64,000 bases of DNA from Salmonella enterica subsp. enterica serovar Choleraesuis (GCA_022846635.1 AP025685.1:1550001-1614000); one strand, 5' to 3'. Shown: positions 28,771-38,978, counted from the first letter of the stretch. Notes: generated by a model not told the origin, from the sequence alone. A program made the numbers and translations.

Positions 28771-30216
28771 ATGGCTATTCAGGTGAAAAACAACATTCAT
28801 TGGGTTGGACAACGTGACTGGGAAGTTCGTGATTTTCACGGTACCGAATACAAAACTCTGCGCGGCAGCAGCTACAACAGCTATCTCATCCGCGAAGAAA
28901 AAAATGTACTGATCGATACCGTCGATCATAAATTCAGCCGTGAGTTCGTCCAAAACCTGCGCGCCGAAATCGATCTGGCGGATATCGACTACATCATCAT
29001 TAACCATGCTGAAGAAGACCACGCCGGTGCGCTGACCGAATTGATGTCTTGCATCCCCGATACTCCGATTTACTGCACCACTAACGCTATTGATTCCATT
29101 AACGGTCATCACCATCATCCGGAATGGAACTTTAACGTGGTGAAAACCGGCGATAGCCTGGATATCGGCAACGGCAAAAAACTGATTTTTGTTGAAACCC
29201 CAATGCTGCACTGGCCGGATAGCATGATGACTTACATGACAGGCGATGCCGTTCTGTTCAGTAACGATGCTTTTGGCCAGCACTACTGTGACGAGCATCT
29301 GTTTAATGATGAAGTTGATCAGGCTGAACTCTATGAACAGTGCCAGCGTTACTACGCCAATATTTTGACCCCATTCAGCCGTCTGGTCACGCCAAAAATT
29401 ACCGAGATCCTAGGCTTCAATCTGCCGGTGGATATGATTGCGACCTCACACGGTGTGGTATGGCGCGACAACCCAACCCAGATTGTTGAACAGTATCTGA
29501 AATGGGCGGCCGATTATCAGGAAGACCGCATCACTATCTTCTATGACACCATGTCCAACAACACCCGCATGATGGCCGACGCCATTGCTCAGGGGATCAA
29601 TGAAGTTGACCCTCGGGTTGCGGTGAAAATTTTTAACGTATCGCGCAGCGATAAAAATGACGTTCTGACTAACGTATTCCGCTCTAAAGGCGTGCTGGCC
29701 GGGACATCCACCATGAACAACGTGATGATGCCGAAAATCGCCGGTCTGGTTGAAGAGATGACCGGTTTGCGTTTCCGTAACAAACGCGCCAGCGCCTTTG
29801 GGTCCCACGGCTGGAGCGGCGGTGCGGTAGATCGCCTGTCTACCCGACTCCAAGACGCCGGTTTTGAAATGTCTCTGAGCCTCAAAGCCAAATGGCGCCC
29901 GGATATGGATGCACTGGAACTTTGCCGCCAGCACGGTCGCGAAATCGCCCGCCAGTGGGCACTGGGACCTTTACCTGAAATTTGCCCACAGGTTGCCCCA
30001 GAAGCCGCGCCAGTTGCCACTCCACAAGCCGCTGCTGACCTCGGTCCGCGTATGCAGTGCAGCGTTTGCCAGTGGATTTACGATCCAAAAACCGGTGAGC
30101 CAATGCAGAACGTAGAGCCAGGCACTCCATGGAGTGAAGTTCCGGACAACTTCCTGTGCCCTGAATGTTCACTGGGGAAAGATGTGTTTGAAGAGCTGGC
30201 TACGGAGGCAAAATGA
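28771..30216 (+). CDS. norV: Anaerobic nitric oxide reductase flavorubredoxin NorV
   Basis: Reduces NO to N2O under anaerobic conditions. The 481-residue protein has an N-terminal metallo-beta-lactamase-like di-iron domain (H79, E81, D83 in NHAEEDH, further ligands in HWPDSMMTY and [14 protein letters not shown]), a flavodoxin domain with the FMN loop [13 protein letters not shown], and a C-terminal rubredoxin (C430, C433, C463, C466). It overlaps norW by four bases. The linker before the rubredoxin is Pro/Ala-rich and differs from E. coli. Confidence 0.97.
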   Translation: MAIQVKNNIHWVGQRDWEVRDFHGTEYKTLRGSSYNSYLIREEKNVLIDTVDHKFSREFVQNLRAEIDLADIDYIIINHAEEDHAGALTELMSCIPDTPIYCTTNAIDSINGHHHHPEWNFNVVKTGDSLDIGNGKKLIFVETPMLHWPDSMMTYMTGDAVLFSNDAFGQHYCDEHLFNDEVDQAELYEQCQRYYANILTPFSRLVTPKITEILGFNLPVDMIATSHGVVWRDNPTQIVEQYLKWAADYQEDRITIFYDTMSNNTRMMADAIAQGINEVDPRVAVKIFNVSRSDKNDVLTNVFRSKGVLAGTSTMNNVMMPKIAGLVEEMTGLRFRNKRASAFGSHGWSGGAVDRLSTRLQDAGFEMSLSLKAKWRPDMDALELCRQHGREIARQWALGPLPEICPQVAPEAAPVATPQAAADLGPRMQCSVCQWIYDPKTGEPMQNVEPGTPWSEVPDNFLCPECSLGKDVFEELATEAK

Positions 30217-31352
30217 GCCACGGAATCGTCATCATCGGGTCGGGCTTTGCGGCCCGGCAACTGGTCAAAAATATTCGTCGCCAGGATGCGGAAGTCCCGC
30301 TAACTCTGATTGCTGCCGATAGCATCGACGAATATAACAAGCCCGATCTGAGCCATGTCATCAGCCAGCAGCAAAGCCCTGATGCCATGACCCGCCAGAC
30401 GGCGGCTGAGTTTGCGGAACAGTTTCGACTGGCGCTCTTTCCGGGAGAATGGGTTACATCAATCGATCCGGTAAATAAAACCGTTAGCAGCCGCGACCGC
30501 CAGTGGTCATACGACAAACTGGTACTGGCGACAGGCGCCTCCCCGATACTGCCACCGGTGCCGGGTAAGGAGCTGATGCTCACTCTCAACAGTCAGGACG
30601 AATATCGGGCTGCGGAGCGAAGTCTGAATCAGGCCCGTCGGGTACTGATTCTTGGTGGCGGGTTAATCGGCTGTGAACTGGCGATGGATTTCCGCCGGGC
30701 CGGGAAAGAGGTCAGCGTGGTGGATAACAACGCCAGCCTGCTGGCAACCCTGATGCCGCCGGAACTGAGCAGCCGTTTGCAGCGCCACCTGACCGCAATG
30801 GGCGTGGATCTGCTTGCGGGACAATCTCTGACCGCCTTGCGCGAAGGCGATAACGGTATTATCGCCACGCTGGGCAGCGGCCGGGAAGTGAGCTGCGATG
30901 CGGCGGTCGCGGCTATTGGCCTGCGTCCGGCTATAGGCCTTGCGCAACAGGCCGGGCTGGCAACCGGTCGCGGTATCCAGGTGAACAATCATCTGCAAAC
31001 CAGTAACCCGGATATTTATGCTCTCGGTGATTGCGCTGAGGTAGAAGGGCGGTTACTGCCATTTCTACAGCCCCATCAGCTCGGGGCGCTGGCCCTGGCT
31101 AAAAATTTGTGCGGCGGCGATCAGGCGCTGGTATTACCGCCTATGCTGGTGCGAATTAAAACGCCTGAGCTGCCTATTCAGCTGGCCGGGGAAACCATGC
31201 GTGATGACCTCGACTGGCAGATTACCTGCCAGAAATCCGGACTGGTCGCGCGCGGCTATGACCAGCAGCAAATCTTGCGGGCTTTTATGGTGACCGAAGA
31301 GAAACTGCCGCAGGCCTTTGCGCTGCTGAAAGCTTTAGGTACCGCAGCCTGA
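30213..31352 (+). CDS. norW: NADH:flavorubredoxin reductase NorW
   Basis: FAD enzyme that passes electrons from NADH to the rubredoxin domain of NorV. The 379-residue protein has the N-terminal FAD motif [19 protein letters not shown], the NAD motif [21 protein letters not shown] near 142-162 and the C-terminal FAD contact [12 protein letters not shown]. The start overlaps the norV stop (ATGA), so the pair is coupled. Confidence 0.95.
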   Translation: MSHGIVIIGSGFAARQLVKNIRRQDAEVPLTLIAADSIDEYNKPDLSHVISQQQSPDAMTRQTAAEFAEQFRLALFPGEWVTSIDPVNKTVSSRDRQWSYDKLVLATGASPILPPVPGKELMLTLNSQDEYRAAERSLNQARRVLILGGGLIGCELAMDFRRAGKEVSVVDNNASLLATLMPPELSSRLQRHLTAMGVDLLAGQSLTALREGDNGIIATLGSGREVSCDAAVAAIGLRPAIGLAQQAGLATGRGIQVNNHLQTSNPDIYALGDCAEVEGRLLPFLQPHQLGALALAKNLCGGDQALVLPPMLVRIKTPELPIQLAGETMRDDLDWQITCQKSGLVARGYDQQQILRAFMVTEEKLPQAFALLKALGTAA

Positions 31353-31429
31353 TAGAAGCTGCTGTTAGTTAACGACGACTCTTTATATACGCTCAGGCGA
31401 AGCCTGGGCGAATAACCCAGGAGGTTATT

Positions 31430-31786
31430 ATGGCTCTGTCTATCCCGGTAAACTTTCGCCACACCCGTTCCACGCCGTTCTGGACTAAAGACACGTTGCC
31501 AGAAGCGCTGTTGACCTGCCACAACACCAAAGCCGGCGTTTATGGCCGCCTTTGTGTGATGCGCGGTGCGGTGAAATATATCGGCCTTGGCATCACGCCT
31601 GGCGATACAGCAGAAATGGAAGTTGTGATTAATGCCGGTAGCTTTGGGATTAGCCCGCCGCAGTATTATCACAAAATTGAGCTGCTGACTGATGACACCT
31701 GTTTCAATATCGACTTTTTCGCCGACCCGGAAACAACGCTGGAAGGGAAGGGATTAGGTCAGGTAGTGGCTTCACCAAAGAAATAA
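31430..31786 (+). CDS. DUF1971 (TehB N-terminal-like) protein
   Basis: A 118-residue cupin-like protein with the DUF1971 pattern: FWTKDTLPEALLTCHNTKAGVYGRLCVMRGAVKYIGL near 17-53. This domain occurs alone or fused to TehB methyltransferases and is often found with nitrosative-stress genes; function is uncertain. AGGAGG precedes the ATG. It lies 77 bases after norW in the same direction and before a strong terminator, so it is likely the last gene of a norVW transcript. Confidence 0.75.
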   Translation: MALSIPVNFRHTRSTPFWTKDTLPEALLTCHNTKAGVYGRLCVMRGAVKYIGLGITPGDTAEMEVVINAGSFGISPPQYYHKIELLTDDTCFNIDFFADPETTLEGKGLGQVVASPKK

Positions 31787-31810
31787 CGTAGTTTGTAGTA
31801 TTTGATTCAA

Positions 31811-31833
31811 GGGGCGCGCGGCGCCCCTTTTTT
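31811..31833 (+). terminator. Terminator after norVW-DUF1971
   Basis: GGGGCGC, GCG, GCGCCCC followed by TTTTTT. Very strong stem, 24 bases after the stop codon. Confidence 0.9.
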
Positions 31834-31888
31834 ACGAATATCCAACCAACGCCTGCCGAATAATTTTGGTTGGGCCGGGCCTGGCGAG

Positions 31889-32359
31889 TTATGGCTGCGA
31901 CTGCGCTTTAATCACCAAACCGTCGGCGTATTTCCGGGCCAGCCGGAATAACTGCGCCACGTCCTGTTCCGGCCAGTCGGCAAAAATCTCGTTCATCATT
32001 TTTTGACGTGCGCGGCTAATGCTGCTGGTCAGTGCCTGACCTTCCAGGCTCAGTGAAACCTCGCTCACCCGTTTGTCTTGCTCTCCAGGCTGCTTCTGAG
32101 CCAGCCCCATCTCTTGCAGACGCTTAACCTGACGGCTGACGGTGGTGTAATCACGTCCGAGCCGGTCAGCAAGGCTTGTCACTCCGAGAGGGCCATAGCG
32201 ACCAATGGAAATTAAAACCGGGAACAGTATCTGATCGAGTTTGACGTTAGCTTCCGCCAGCAGCGCTTCATCTACGCTGGGGTAATTCATCACACTGATG
32301 ATATCCAGCAGAGCGCCGTGAAAATCCGTTACATCATATTTTTTATGTGCATATTGCAT
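31889..32359 (-). CDS. MarR-family transcriptional regulator
   Basis: A 156-residue winged-helix regulator: LDQILFPVLISIGRYGPLGVTSLADRLGRDYTTVSRQVKRLQEMGLAQKQ (about residues 41-90) is the DNA-binding core, followed by the wing EQDKRVSEVSLSLEG. It is divergent from an NADPH:quinone oxidoreductase gene, with a palindrome between them, the usual plan for a repressor released by an electrophile or phenolic ligand. The ligand is unknown. Confidence 0.85.
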   Translation of the reverse strand: MQYAHKKYDVTDFHGALLDIISVMNYPSVDEALLAEANVKLDQILFPVLISIGRYGPLGVTSLADRLGRDYTTVSRQVKRLQEMGLAQKQPGEQDKRVSEVSLSLEGQALTSSISRARQKMMNEIFADWPEQDVAQLFRLARKYADGLVIKAQSQP

Positions 32360-32393
32360 GTATTTTTAACCTGCGCTAAATTGCCCTCATCAG

Positions 32394-32414
32394 ATATGTG
32401 CATTTTACACATAT
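32394..32414. promoter_or_regulatory. Palindromic operator between marR-like gene and oxidoreductase
   Basis: ATATGTG (32394-32400), seven bases, CACATAT (32408-32414): a perfect 7-bp inverted repeat. It lies 35 bases upstream of the MarR start and about 20 bases before the oxidoreductase start, so one dimer could repress both. Confidence 0.6.
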
Positions 32415-32435
32415 ATATTTAGCGGAGAAACATTT

Positions 32436-33383
32436 ATGAAAGCAGCAGTCGTTTATGACATCAACCAGGGGCCGGTTTATGCCGATTTTTCTATGCCTGA
32501 CGTTGGTGAAAATCAGCAACTCATTGAAGTAAAAGCCTCGGCTATTAGCCATGTAGTAAAAAGCCGCGCCTCGGGAAAACATTACAGTTTCGACGGCGTA
32601 GTGCCCTTTATCGCCGGTATTGATGGTGTGGGGATCGCGCCTGACGGAAGGCGGGTTTACTTTGTCTTTCCGGCTGCCCCGTGGGGGAGTATGGCGCAAT
32701 ACGCGGCGGTAAAACCGACGCATTGCCTGCCGTTACCCGATGGGCTGGACGCCACCACCGCGGCAGCGATGGCCAATCCCGGCATGTCAGCCTGGGCGGC
32801 ATTAGTTAACCGCGCCGGGCTTAAGGCTGGAGAAACGGTGTTAATTAATGGCGCAACCGGCAGCGCCGGACGGCTGGCGATTCAGATAGCCCGCTTTCTG
32901 GGAGCTAAAAAAATAATCGCCACCGGCCGCAATCCGCAGGAGCTTGCAGGCCTCGAGGCCGATGCCACGATATTGCTCACCGCCGATGATAAAACGCTGT
33001 CCCAGACGCTGGCCTGCCACGCTGCGGCGCAAATAGATGTGGTGATTGATTATCTCTGGGGGGATAGTGCCGGACTATTGCTAAAAGCGCTGGCAAAAAA
33101 CGCACCGGGAACCGCCGCAATACGCTACGTCCAGGTGGGATCGCTCAGCGGCGAAGAGATTAGTCTGCCGGGTGCGGTGCTGCGAGCCTCACCCATTCAG
33201 CTTATGGGTAGCGGCATTGGCAGCCTGACGATGCCTGAACTGGTGCAGGCTACCGGTGAGATGCTGAATGCCGCGGTGGCCGGGAAATTCACTGTTGCTC
33301 ATAAAACCGTACCGCTGTCGCAGGTGGCTGAAGCCTGGCCGCTGGATAACAGCAAAAACCGTACGGTATTTATGATGGGATGA
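32436..33383 (+). CDS. MDR-family NADPH:quinone oxidoreductase-like protein
   Basis: A 315-residue medium-chain reductase: N-terminal GroES-like domain and Rossmann domain with TVLINGATGSAGRLAIQIARFLGAKKIIATGR (near 131-162). No structural or catalytic zinc cysteines. Substrate unknown; quinones or reactive carbonyls are likely given the MarR partner. AGCGGAGAAA lies before the ATG. It ends at a shared bidirectional terminator. Confidence 0.85.
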   Translation: MKAAVVYDINQGPVYADFSMPDVGENQQLIEVKASAISHVVKSRASGKHYSFDGVVPFIAGIDGVGIAPDGRRVYFVFPAAPWGSMAQYAAVKPTHCLPLPDGLDATTAAAMANPGMSAWAALVNRAGLKAGETVLINGATGSAGRLAIQIARFLGAKKIIATGRNPQELAGLEADATILLTADDKTLSQTLACHAAAQIDVVIDYLWGDSAGLLLKALAKNAPGTAAIRYVQVGSLSGEEISLPGAVLRASPIQLMGSGIGSLTMPELVQATGEMLNAAVAGKFTVAHKTVPLSQVAEAWPLDNSKNRTVFMMG

Positions 33384-33408
33384 TTAGGTTATTCGGGATG
33401 AAATAATC

Positions 33409-33437
33409 AAAAAAGGCCGCGCTGTGGGGCCTTTTTT
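33409..33437. terminator. Bidirectional terminator
   Basis: AAAAAAGGCC (33409-33418) pairs with GGCCTTTTTT (33428-33437), giving T runs on both strands between two convergent genes. Confidence 0.85.
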
Positions 33438-33451
33438 GATGAATACCGCCT

Positions 33452-34711
33452 TTAAACCTCAATCTGATGAGTAACGACGGTCTCTTCGGCCTGCTCTTCA
33501 TTTTTAGAGAGCATCGCGGTAGCCACGCCGTTGCCCAGCACGTTAATCGCCGAGCGACCCATATCCAGAATATGGTCAATTCCCATCAGCAGCAGGATGC
33601 CTGCCACCGGTATATGGAAGGATGGAATCGTCGCCGCCAGCACCACCAGCGCCGAGCGCGGCACACCGGCAATCCCTTTTGAGGCCAGCATCAGGGTTAG
33701 CATCAGCACGGTTATCTGCCCGATACTCAGCGGAATATTATAAGCCTGGGCGATAAACATTGAGGCGAAAGAGCAGTAAACCATCGACCCGACCAGGTTA
33801 AAGGCATAACCAATAGGTAAAACGAAAGCGGCGATATCTTTCGAGCAGCCGAAGCGGTCAAGCTGTTGCAGGGTTTTTGGATAGGCGGCCTCGGAACTGC
33901 TGGTGGTAAATGCCACCAGCACCGGATCTTTAAGCATCACAACTAACCGCAAAATATCGCGCTTAAGCACCAGATAGCCCGCCGCCAGCATCACCAGGCA
34001 GGTCAGGATAATGGCCAGATAGTAACCGCCGATAAACTGTGCGTAGCTGACCAGCACGCCCAGCCCCTCGGTGGCGATAACCGCAGAAATGGCGGCAAAT
34101 ATCGCCAGCGGAGCCACATACATCACGTAGCCTGTCACCTTAAGCATGATGTGGGAGACCACATCCAGCGCGGCGACCAGCGGTGCGTTAAAGCTTTTAC
34201 CCAGCGCCGCGCCGCCGATACCAAACAACAGCGAGAACACGACGATTTGCAGGATTTCGTTATCGGCCATCGCGCCGACAATGCTGGTTGGAATGGTGTG
34301 GGCAATAAAACTTTTGAGCGACATACCGCTTACCGCAAGACCGGTGTCTACCGCTTCCTTAGGAATGGCAAGGTTCATTCCGGCGCCAGGCTGTTGCAGC
34401 GTCACCACCAGCAGGCCTACCAAAATCGACAATACCGAAGAAGAGATAAACCACAGCATCGCCTTGCCGCCTACGCGCCCGATAGTTGACGTGCTGCCCA
34501 GGCGCATAATCCCCACCGTCAGAGTGCTCAGCACCAGCGGTGCGATGACCATTTTGATAAGGCGCAGGAAGATATCGGTTATCAGCGAGATGTTATCAGA
34601 CCAGAGCTGCCGCCCTTCAACCCCGGCCATATGGTGGATGACGCCACCACATAAAACCCCGCCCGCCATAAACAGGAGGATGCAAAGTGTAAGCTTGTTA
34701 GAACGCGTCAC
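33452..34711 (-). CDS. Dicarboxylate/amino acid:cation symporter (DctA/GltP family)
   Basis: A 419-residue inner-membrane symporter of the DAACS family. Visible features: eight or so membrane segments, the HP1 loop TTSSSEAAYPKTLQQL, TM7 FNLVGSMVYCSFASMFIAQ and HP2 ASKGIAGVPRSALVVLAAT, then GIDHILDMGRSAINVLGN. The HP1 motif reads SSSEAAYP instead of the SSSESALP of DctA, so the exact substrate (C4-dicarboxylate, glutamate or aspartate) is open. It is the last gene of the insertion, pointing away from tar. Confidence 0.85.
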   Translation of the reverse strand: MTRSNKLTLCILLFMAGGVLCGGVIHHMAGVEGRQLWSDNISLITDIFLRLIKMVIAPLVLSTLTVGIMRLGSTSTIGRVGGKAMLWFISSSVLSILVGLLVVTLQQPGAGMNLAIPKEAVDTGLAVSGMSLKSFIAHTIPTSIVGAMADNEILQIVVFSLLFGIGGAALGKSFNAPLVAALDVVSHIMLKVTGYVMYVAPLAIFAAISAVIATEGLGVLVSYAQFIGGYYLAIILTCLVMLAAGYLVLKRDILRLVVMLKDPVLVAFTTSSSEAAYPKTLQQLDRFGCSKDIAAFVLPIGYAFNLVGSMVYCSFASMFIAQAYNIPLSIGQITVLMLTLMLASKGIAGVPRSALVVLAATIPSFHIPVAGILLLMGIDHILDMGRSAINVLGNGVATAMLSKNEEQAEETVVTHQIEV

Positions 34712-34903
34712 GAGTCGTTACCCAGATAGTTGCCAGTCAAAGATCGCTGCGGTAGAGCGTGTTTTTTTGTGCGTCAGCGACCTGTTAAGGTGAAGTAACC
34801 GGCCTCATGTTGCAAATACTTTTTAAAACTTATTTATTTTGTTTAATAAAACATCAAATTGCGCAAGGGTATTATCGCGCCCGGCAAATTGTGCGCATCA
34901 CCC

Positions 34904-34930
34904 TAAAGTTCTCGCGGCTAGAGCCGATAA
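34904..34930 (+). promoter_or_regulatory. Sigma-28 (FliA) promoter of tar
   Basis: TAAA (34904-34907), 15 bases, GCCGATAA (34923-34930), an exact consensus match. It lies 36 bases before the tar start, so tar-cheRBYZ is a separate class 3 operon. Confidence 0.9.
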
Positions 34931-34965
34931 AAATCGCTAACCGTAAAGGAGCTATAGGGTGAGGT

Positions 34966-36624
34966 ATGTTCAATCGAATTCGCGTAGTGACACTATTAAT
35001 GGCATCTCTGGTGCTGCTTGCTCTGCTCCAGTTGGGGTCAGGGCTGTTTTTCTTTCACGTACTCAGTAAGGCGCAGGAGAGCGCCAGGGTTGAGTCAGTC
35101 ACACGCAGCCAGCAACAAACGATTGATGAAGTCTGGAGCCAGCTGCTTCAGACCCGCATCGATCTCAGCCGCAGCGCATCGCGTACTCTTATTGATAGTA
35201 GCGACAGCCAGGCTGCGGCTCAAAAACCGTTACTCGACAGCGCCCGCCAGTCGCTAAAAGCCGCCGAAGAGGAATACGCTAAATTCTCGGCTCTGCTTAG
35301 CGGAGACGCCACGCCGGTATCGCGCCAGATTCAGGCCGATTACCGCCGTTATCATCAGGCGCTTGGGGAGTTAATCGGCTACCTGGCCGCTGGAAATATG
35401 CGCGCCTATCTCGATCAGCCAACCCAGAAACTCCAGGATGCGATGGAAGACTCCTATGCATCCTGGCGGGCTGCCAGTAATGATGCGCTGCAACAGGATA
35501 GCGACAGCGATGCGGCCAGCTATCGGTTAGTACGCTGGCAACTGGTGGTTCTGGGGATTGTGGTGGCCGGAATTATTGTTCTGCTGTGGCTGGCTTTGCG
35601 CCGGGCGTTACTGGCACCGCTGGCGGTCGTTCAGGGCCATATCAAAGATATTGCTCAGGGGGATCTGACCCGCAACATCGCAGTGGCAGGGCAAAATGAG
35701 ATGGCGGCCCTGGCGACCAGCCTGCGAGAGATGCAACAGTCGCTCATCGCTACCGTGGCGAGCGTGCGCAACGGCAGCGATGCTATCTACAGCGGCACCA
35801 GCGAAATCGCCGCCGGGAATAACGACCTGTCGGCGCGTACCGAACAGCAGGCCGCATCGCTTGAAGAGACAGCCGCCAGCATGGAGCAGCTCACCGCTAC
35901 CGTTAAACAGAATGCCGATAATGCCCGCCAGGCCGCTCATCTGGCGAAAAACGCCTCCGATACCGCACAGCGCGGCGGTGAGGCGGTGCAGGATGTGGTG
36001 AAAACCATGCATGAAATCTCCGGCAGCTCACGCAAAATCGCCGACATTATCGGCGTCATCGATGGCATCGCCTTCCAGACCAATATTCTGGCGCTTAACG
36101 CAGCGGTAGAAGCGGCTCGCGCCGGTGAGCAGGGGCGGGGTTTTGCGGTGGTCGCCGGTGAAGTCCGTAATCTGGCTAGCCGCAGCGCCCAGGCTGCGAA
36201 AGAGATAAAAGGGCTGATTGAAGACTCAGTGAGCCGGGTGAATAGCGGCTCGCAGCAGGTTGAGGCGGCCGGGGAAACCATGAGTGCTATCGTCACGGCC
36301 GTTACCCAGGTGACCGATATTATGGGGGAGATTGCTTCTGCCTCCGATGAACAGAGCCGGGGCATCGACCAGGTTGCCGTTGCCGTCACTGAAATGGACC
36401 GGGTGACCCAGCAGAACGCCGCGCTGGTGCAGGAGTCTGCAGCCGCTGCGTCTTCTCTGGAAGAACAGGCCCAGCGACTTAATGAGGCGGTTTCCATCTT
36501 CCGGTTACGCAGTGAGCAGCAGGGACGAGCTGTGGCGAAAACGCCGCGTGAAGCTCCGGTGGTCACCGCTACGCGTCAGCCACAATTAGCCCGACTCAGC
36601 GAAGAGAACTGGGAAACTTTCTGA
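34966..36624 (+). CDS. tar: Methyl-accepting chemotaxis protein, aspartate receptor type (Tar)
   Basis: Transmembrane chemoreceptor. The 552-residue protein has TM1 (about 7-30), a four-helix periplasmic domain, TM2 (191-212), HAMP, the hairpin signalling tip ([39 protein letters not shown] region, 365-403) and the C-terminal NWETF tether for CheR and CheB. The aspartate-binding residues of E. coli Tar are present: R64, R69, R73 and the YxxQPT segment (Y148, Q151, T153). It is therefore an aspartate receptor. No tap follows; cheR is next. Confidence 0.93.
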   Translation: MFNRIRVVTLLMASLVLLALLQLGSGLFFFHVLSKAQESARVESVTRSQQQTIDEVWSQLLQTRIDLSRSASRTLIDSSDSQAAAQKPLLDSARQSLKAAEEEYAKFSALLSGDATPVSRQIQADYRRYHQALGELIGYLAAGNMRAYLDQPTQKLQDAMEDSYASWRAASNDALQQDSDSDAASYRLVRWQLVVLGIVVAGIIVLLWLALRRALLAPLAVVQGHIKDIAQGDLTRNIAVAGQNEMAALATSLREMQQSLIATVASVRNGSDAIYSGTSEIAAGNNDLSARTEQQAASLEETAASMEQLTATVKQNADNARQAAHLAKNASDTAQRGGEAVQDVVKTMHEISGSSRKIADIIGVIDGIAFQTNILALNAAVEAARAGEQGRGFAVVAGEVRNLASRSAQAAKEIKGLIEDSVSRVNSGSQQVEAAGETMSAIVTAVTQVTDIMGEIASASDEQSRGIDQVAVAVTEMDRVTQQNAALVQESAAAASSLEEQAQRLNEAVSIFRLRSEQQGRAVAKTPREAPVVTATRQPQLARLSEENWETF

Positions 36625-36667
36625 TGAACCGCGCGCTGTTTAGCCATTATCTGGCCGGAAGGTGCTT

Positions 36668-37507
36668 ATGAGTGGAATACCGCCGGGGGCCCTGACGCCG
36701 GAACTGAGTGACGCCGATTTTAAGCGGGTGTGCCGGTTGATTCATAAGCGCGCCGGGCTGGTTCTGGCCGAACATAAACGTGAGATGGTGTACAACCGTC
36801 TGGTCAGGCGGTTGCGCCACTGCGGCGAGGCCGGTTTTACCAGCTATTTAAACGGGCTGGAGAACGAAGCGGCAAACCCGGAATGGCAAAATTTCGTCAA
36901 TGCGCTGACCACTAATCTGACCGCTTTTTTCCGTGAGTCTTACCACTTTCCGATTCTGGCCGAGCACGCCCGCTCGCGGCAGGGAGAGTATCGGGTCTGG
37001 AGTGCGGCGGCATCGAGCGGAGAGGAGCCGTGGTCTGTAGCCATGACGCTGTGCGATGAGCTGGGCGACATGCCAGGCCGCTGGCAGGTATTTGCCAGCG
37101 ATATCGACAGTGAAATGCTGGCTAAGGCCCAGAGCGGAATTTATCGTGAATCGGCGCTGGAGGTGGTAACGCCTCAGCAACGTCAGCGCTATTTTCAGCG
37201 CGGAACCGGGCCACAGGCCGGATGGGTGCGGGTGCATCAGCGGCTGCGGGGACGAGTCGAATTTGCTCAGATAAACCTGTTAGCCGATAGCTATCCGCTT
37301 ACCGGTCAGTTTGACGCCATCTTCTGCCGTAACGTGATGATCTACTTTGATAAATCGACTCAGAAAGCCATTTTACAGCGTCTGGCCGCTCTGCTGCGCC
37401 CGGATGGCTTGCTATTTGCCGGACATGCGGAAAATTTTAACCATGCGGACAGCGCTTTTCAGCTGCGTGGTCAGACCGTATATCAGCTACGACCGGAGGC
37501 CCGATGA
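36668..37507 (+). CDS. cheR: Chemotaxis protein methyltransferase CheR
   Basis: SAM-dependent enzyme that methylates receptor glutamates. The 279-residue protein has an N-terminal helical domain ([21 protein letters not shown]) and a methyltransferase domain ([49 protein letters not shown]). The ATG at 36668 is preferred over an in-frame GTG at 36662 because GGAAGG lies five bases upstream. It overlaps cheB by four bases. Confidence 0.95.
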   Translation: MSGIPPGALTPELSDADFKRVCRLIHKRAGLVLAEHKREMVYNRLVRRLRHCGEAGFTSYLNGLENEAANPEWQNFVNALTTNLTAFFRESYHFPILAEHARSRQGEYRVWSAAASSGEEPWSVAMTLCDELGDMPGRWQVFASDIDSEMLAKAQSGIYRESALEVVTPQQRQRYFQRGTGPQAGWVRVHQRLRGRVEFAQINLLADSYPLTGQFDAIFCRNVMIYFDKSTQKAILQRLAALLRPDGLLFAGHAENFNHADSAFQLRGQTVYQLRPEAR

Positions 37508-38550
37508 GCATCATCAAGGTACTGGCAGTGGATGACTCGGCGCTGATGCGCCGCATTATGACGGAGATAATTAACGCCCAGCCGGATATGGAGATGGTGG
37601 CGACGGCTCCCGATCCGCTGGTGGCGCGTGATTTAATAAAAAAATATCAGCCCGATGTTCTGACGCTGGATGTGGAGATGCCGCGCATGGATGGCCTGGA
37701 TTTTCTCGAGCGTCTGATGCGTCTGCGGCCAATGCCGGTGGTGATGATCTCCTCTCTGACTCAGCGCGGCTCGGAGGTGACGCTGCGGGCGCTGGAACTG
37801 GGTGCGGTCGATTTTATTCCTAAGCCTCAGCTCGGCATCCGTGACGGCATGCTGGCTTATAGCGAACTTATTGCCGAGAAGGTGCGCACCGCATGGCGTT
37901 CCCGCCCTGTAGCGCGCAGTGCAGCCCCCGTGACAAGGCTGGCCTGTGGGCCACTGTTAAGTTCGGAAAAGCTGATTGCTATTGGTGCGTCAACGGGAGG
38001 GACTGAGGCCATTCGCCAGGTACTGGAGCCGTTACCGGTTACCTGTCCGGCGCTGTTAATCACTCAACATATGCCGCCCGGATTTACCCGCTCCTTTGCC
38101 GATCGCCTCAACCGCCTGTGCCAGATCTCGGTGAAAGAAGCCAGCCACGGCGAGCGAGTCTTACCGGGCCATGCCTATATCGCACCCGGCGATCATCATA
38201 TGTCTCTGGCACGCAGCGGCTCTAACTATCAGATAGCGCTTAACGATAGTCCGCCGGTAAACCGCCACCGCCCGGCCGTGGATGTGCTGTTTCATTCGGT
38301 CGCGGAAATCGCCGGGCGTAACGCCCTGGGGGTGCTGCTAACCGGGATGGGGCAGGATGGTGCCGCCGGTTTACTGGCGTTGCGCAACGCTGGGGCATGG
38401 ACTATCGCTCAGGATGAACAAAGTTGCGTGGTATTTGGTATGCCGCGTGAAGCTATCCATATTGGCGCGGCCTGTGAGGTCACGCCGCTTGAACAGATTA
38501 GCCAGCAGATGCTGGCGCACCTTACCAGCCAACAGGCATTGCGTATTTAA
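37504..38550 (+). CDS. cheB: Protein-glutamate methylesterase CheB
   Basis: Response-regulated methylesterase/deamidase that resets receptors. The 348-residue protein has a receiver domain with D10-D11 and phospho-acceptor D56 ([12 protein letters not shown]) and a catalytic domain with the triad S163 ([12 protein letters not shown]), H189 (TQHMPPGFT) and D285 ([10 protein letters not shown]). It overlaps cheR (ATGA). Confidence 0.96.
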   Translation: MSIIKVLAVDDSALMRRIMTEIINAQPDMEMVATAPDPLVARDLIKKYQPDVLTLDVEMPRMDGLDFLERLMRLRPMPVVMISSLTQRGSEVTLRALELGAVDFIPKPQLGIRDGMLAYSELIAEKVRTAWRSRPVARSAAPVTRLACGPLLSSEKLIAIGASTGGTEAIRQVLEPLPVTCPALLITQHMPPGFTRSFADRLNRLCQISVKEASHGERVLPGHAYIAPGDHHMSLARSGSNYQIALNDSPPVNRHRPAVDVLFHSVAEIAGRNALGVLLTGMGQDGAAGLLALRNAGAWTIAQDEQSCVVFGMPREAIHIGAACEVTPLEQISQQMLAHLTSQQALRI

Positions 38551-38564
38551 TCCAGGAGAACCCC

Positions 38565-38978
38565 ATGGCAGACAAAGAGATGAAGTTTTTAGTGGTCGAT
38601 GATTTTTCCACCATGCGTCGTATTGTGCGTAACCTGCTGCGTGAGCTGGGGTTCAATAATGTGGAAGAGGCTGAAGACGGCGTAGATGCGCTGAGCAAGC
38701 TAAAAGCAAACAGCTTCGACTTTGTGATTTCCGATTGGAATATGCCAAATATGGACGGTCTGGCATTGCTAAAAACTATTCGTACCGATGGCGCAATGGC
38801 AGAGCTGCCGGTGCTACTGGTTACGGCGGAGGCGCGCAAAGAAAACATTATCGCGGCGGCTCAGGCCGGGGCCAGCGGCTATGTGGTTAAGCCATTTACC
38901 GCCGCGACCCTGGAAGAAAAACTCAACAAAATTTTTGAGAAACTGGCGGCGCAGGGGGGTGTCTATGCCGACAAATAG
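38565..38978 (+). CDS. cheY: Chemotaxis response regulator CheY
   Basis: Phospho-CheY binds FliM and switches the motor. The 137-residue protein keeps D12-D13, phospho-acceptor D57 ([11 protein letters not shown]), T87, Y106 and K109, nearly identical to E. coli CheY through FEKL. It is about eight residues longer at the C terminus ([10 protein letters not shown] instead of GM), because the reading frame runs into cheZ with a 14-base overlap. GGAG lies before the ATG. Confidence 0.95.
   Translation: MADKEMKFLVVDDFSTMRRIVRNLLRELGFNNVEEAEDGVDALSKLKANSFDFVISDWNMPNMDGLALLKTIRTDGAMAELPVLLVTAEARKENIIAAAQAGASGYVVKPFTAATLEEKLNKIFEKLAAQGGVYADK

Noticed and set aside
28681..29298. 205-codon minus-strand frame
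   Set aside because: Lies antisense to norV and would cover the sigma-54 promoter of norVW.
34146..34793. 215-codon frame on the plus strand
   Set aside because: Antisense shadow of the dicarboxylate symporter; Ser/Pro/Thr-rich as is typical for reversed membrane-protein codons.
35937..36566. 209-codon minus-strand frame
   Set aside because: Shadow of the conserved Tar signalling domain; low-complexity Ala/Ser composition.
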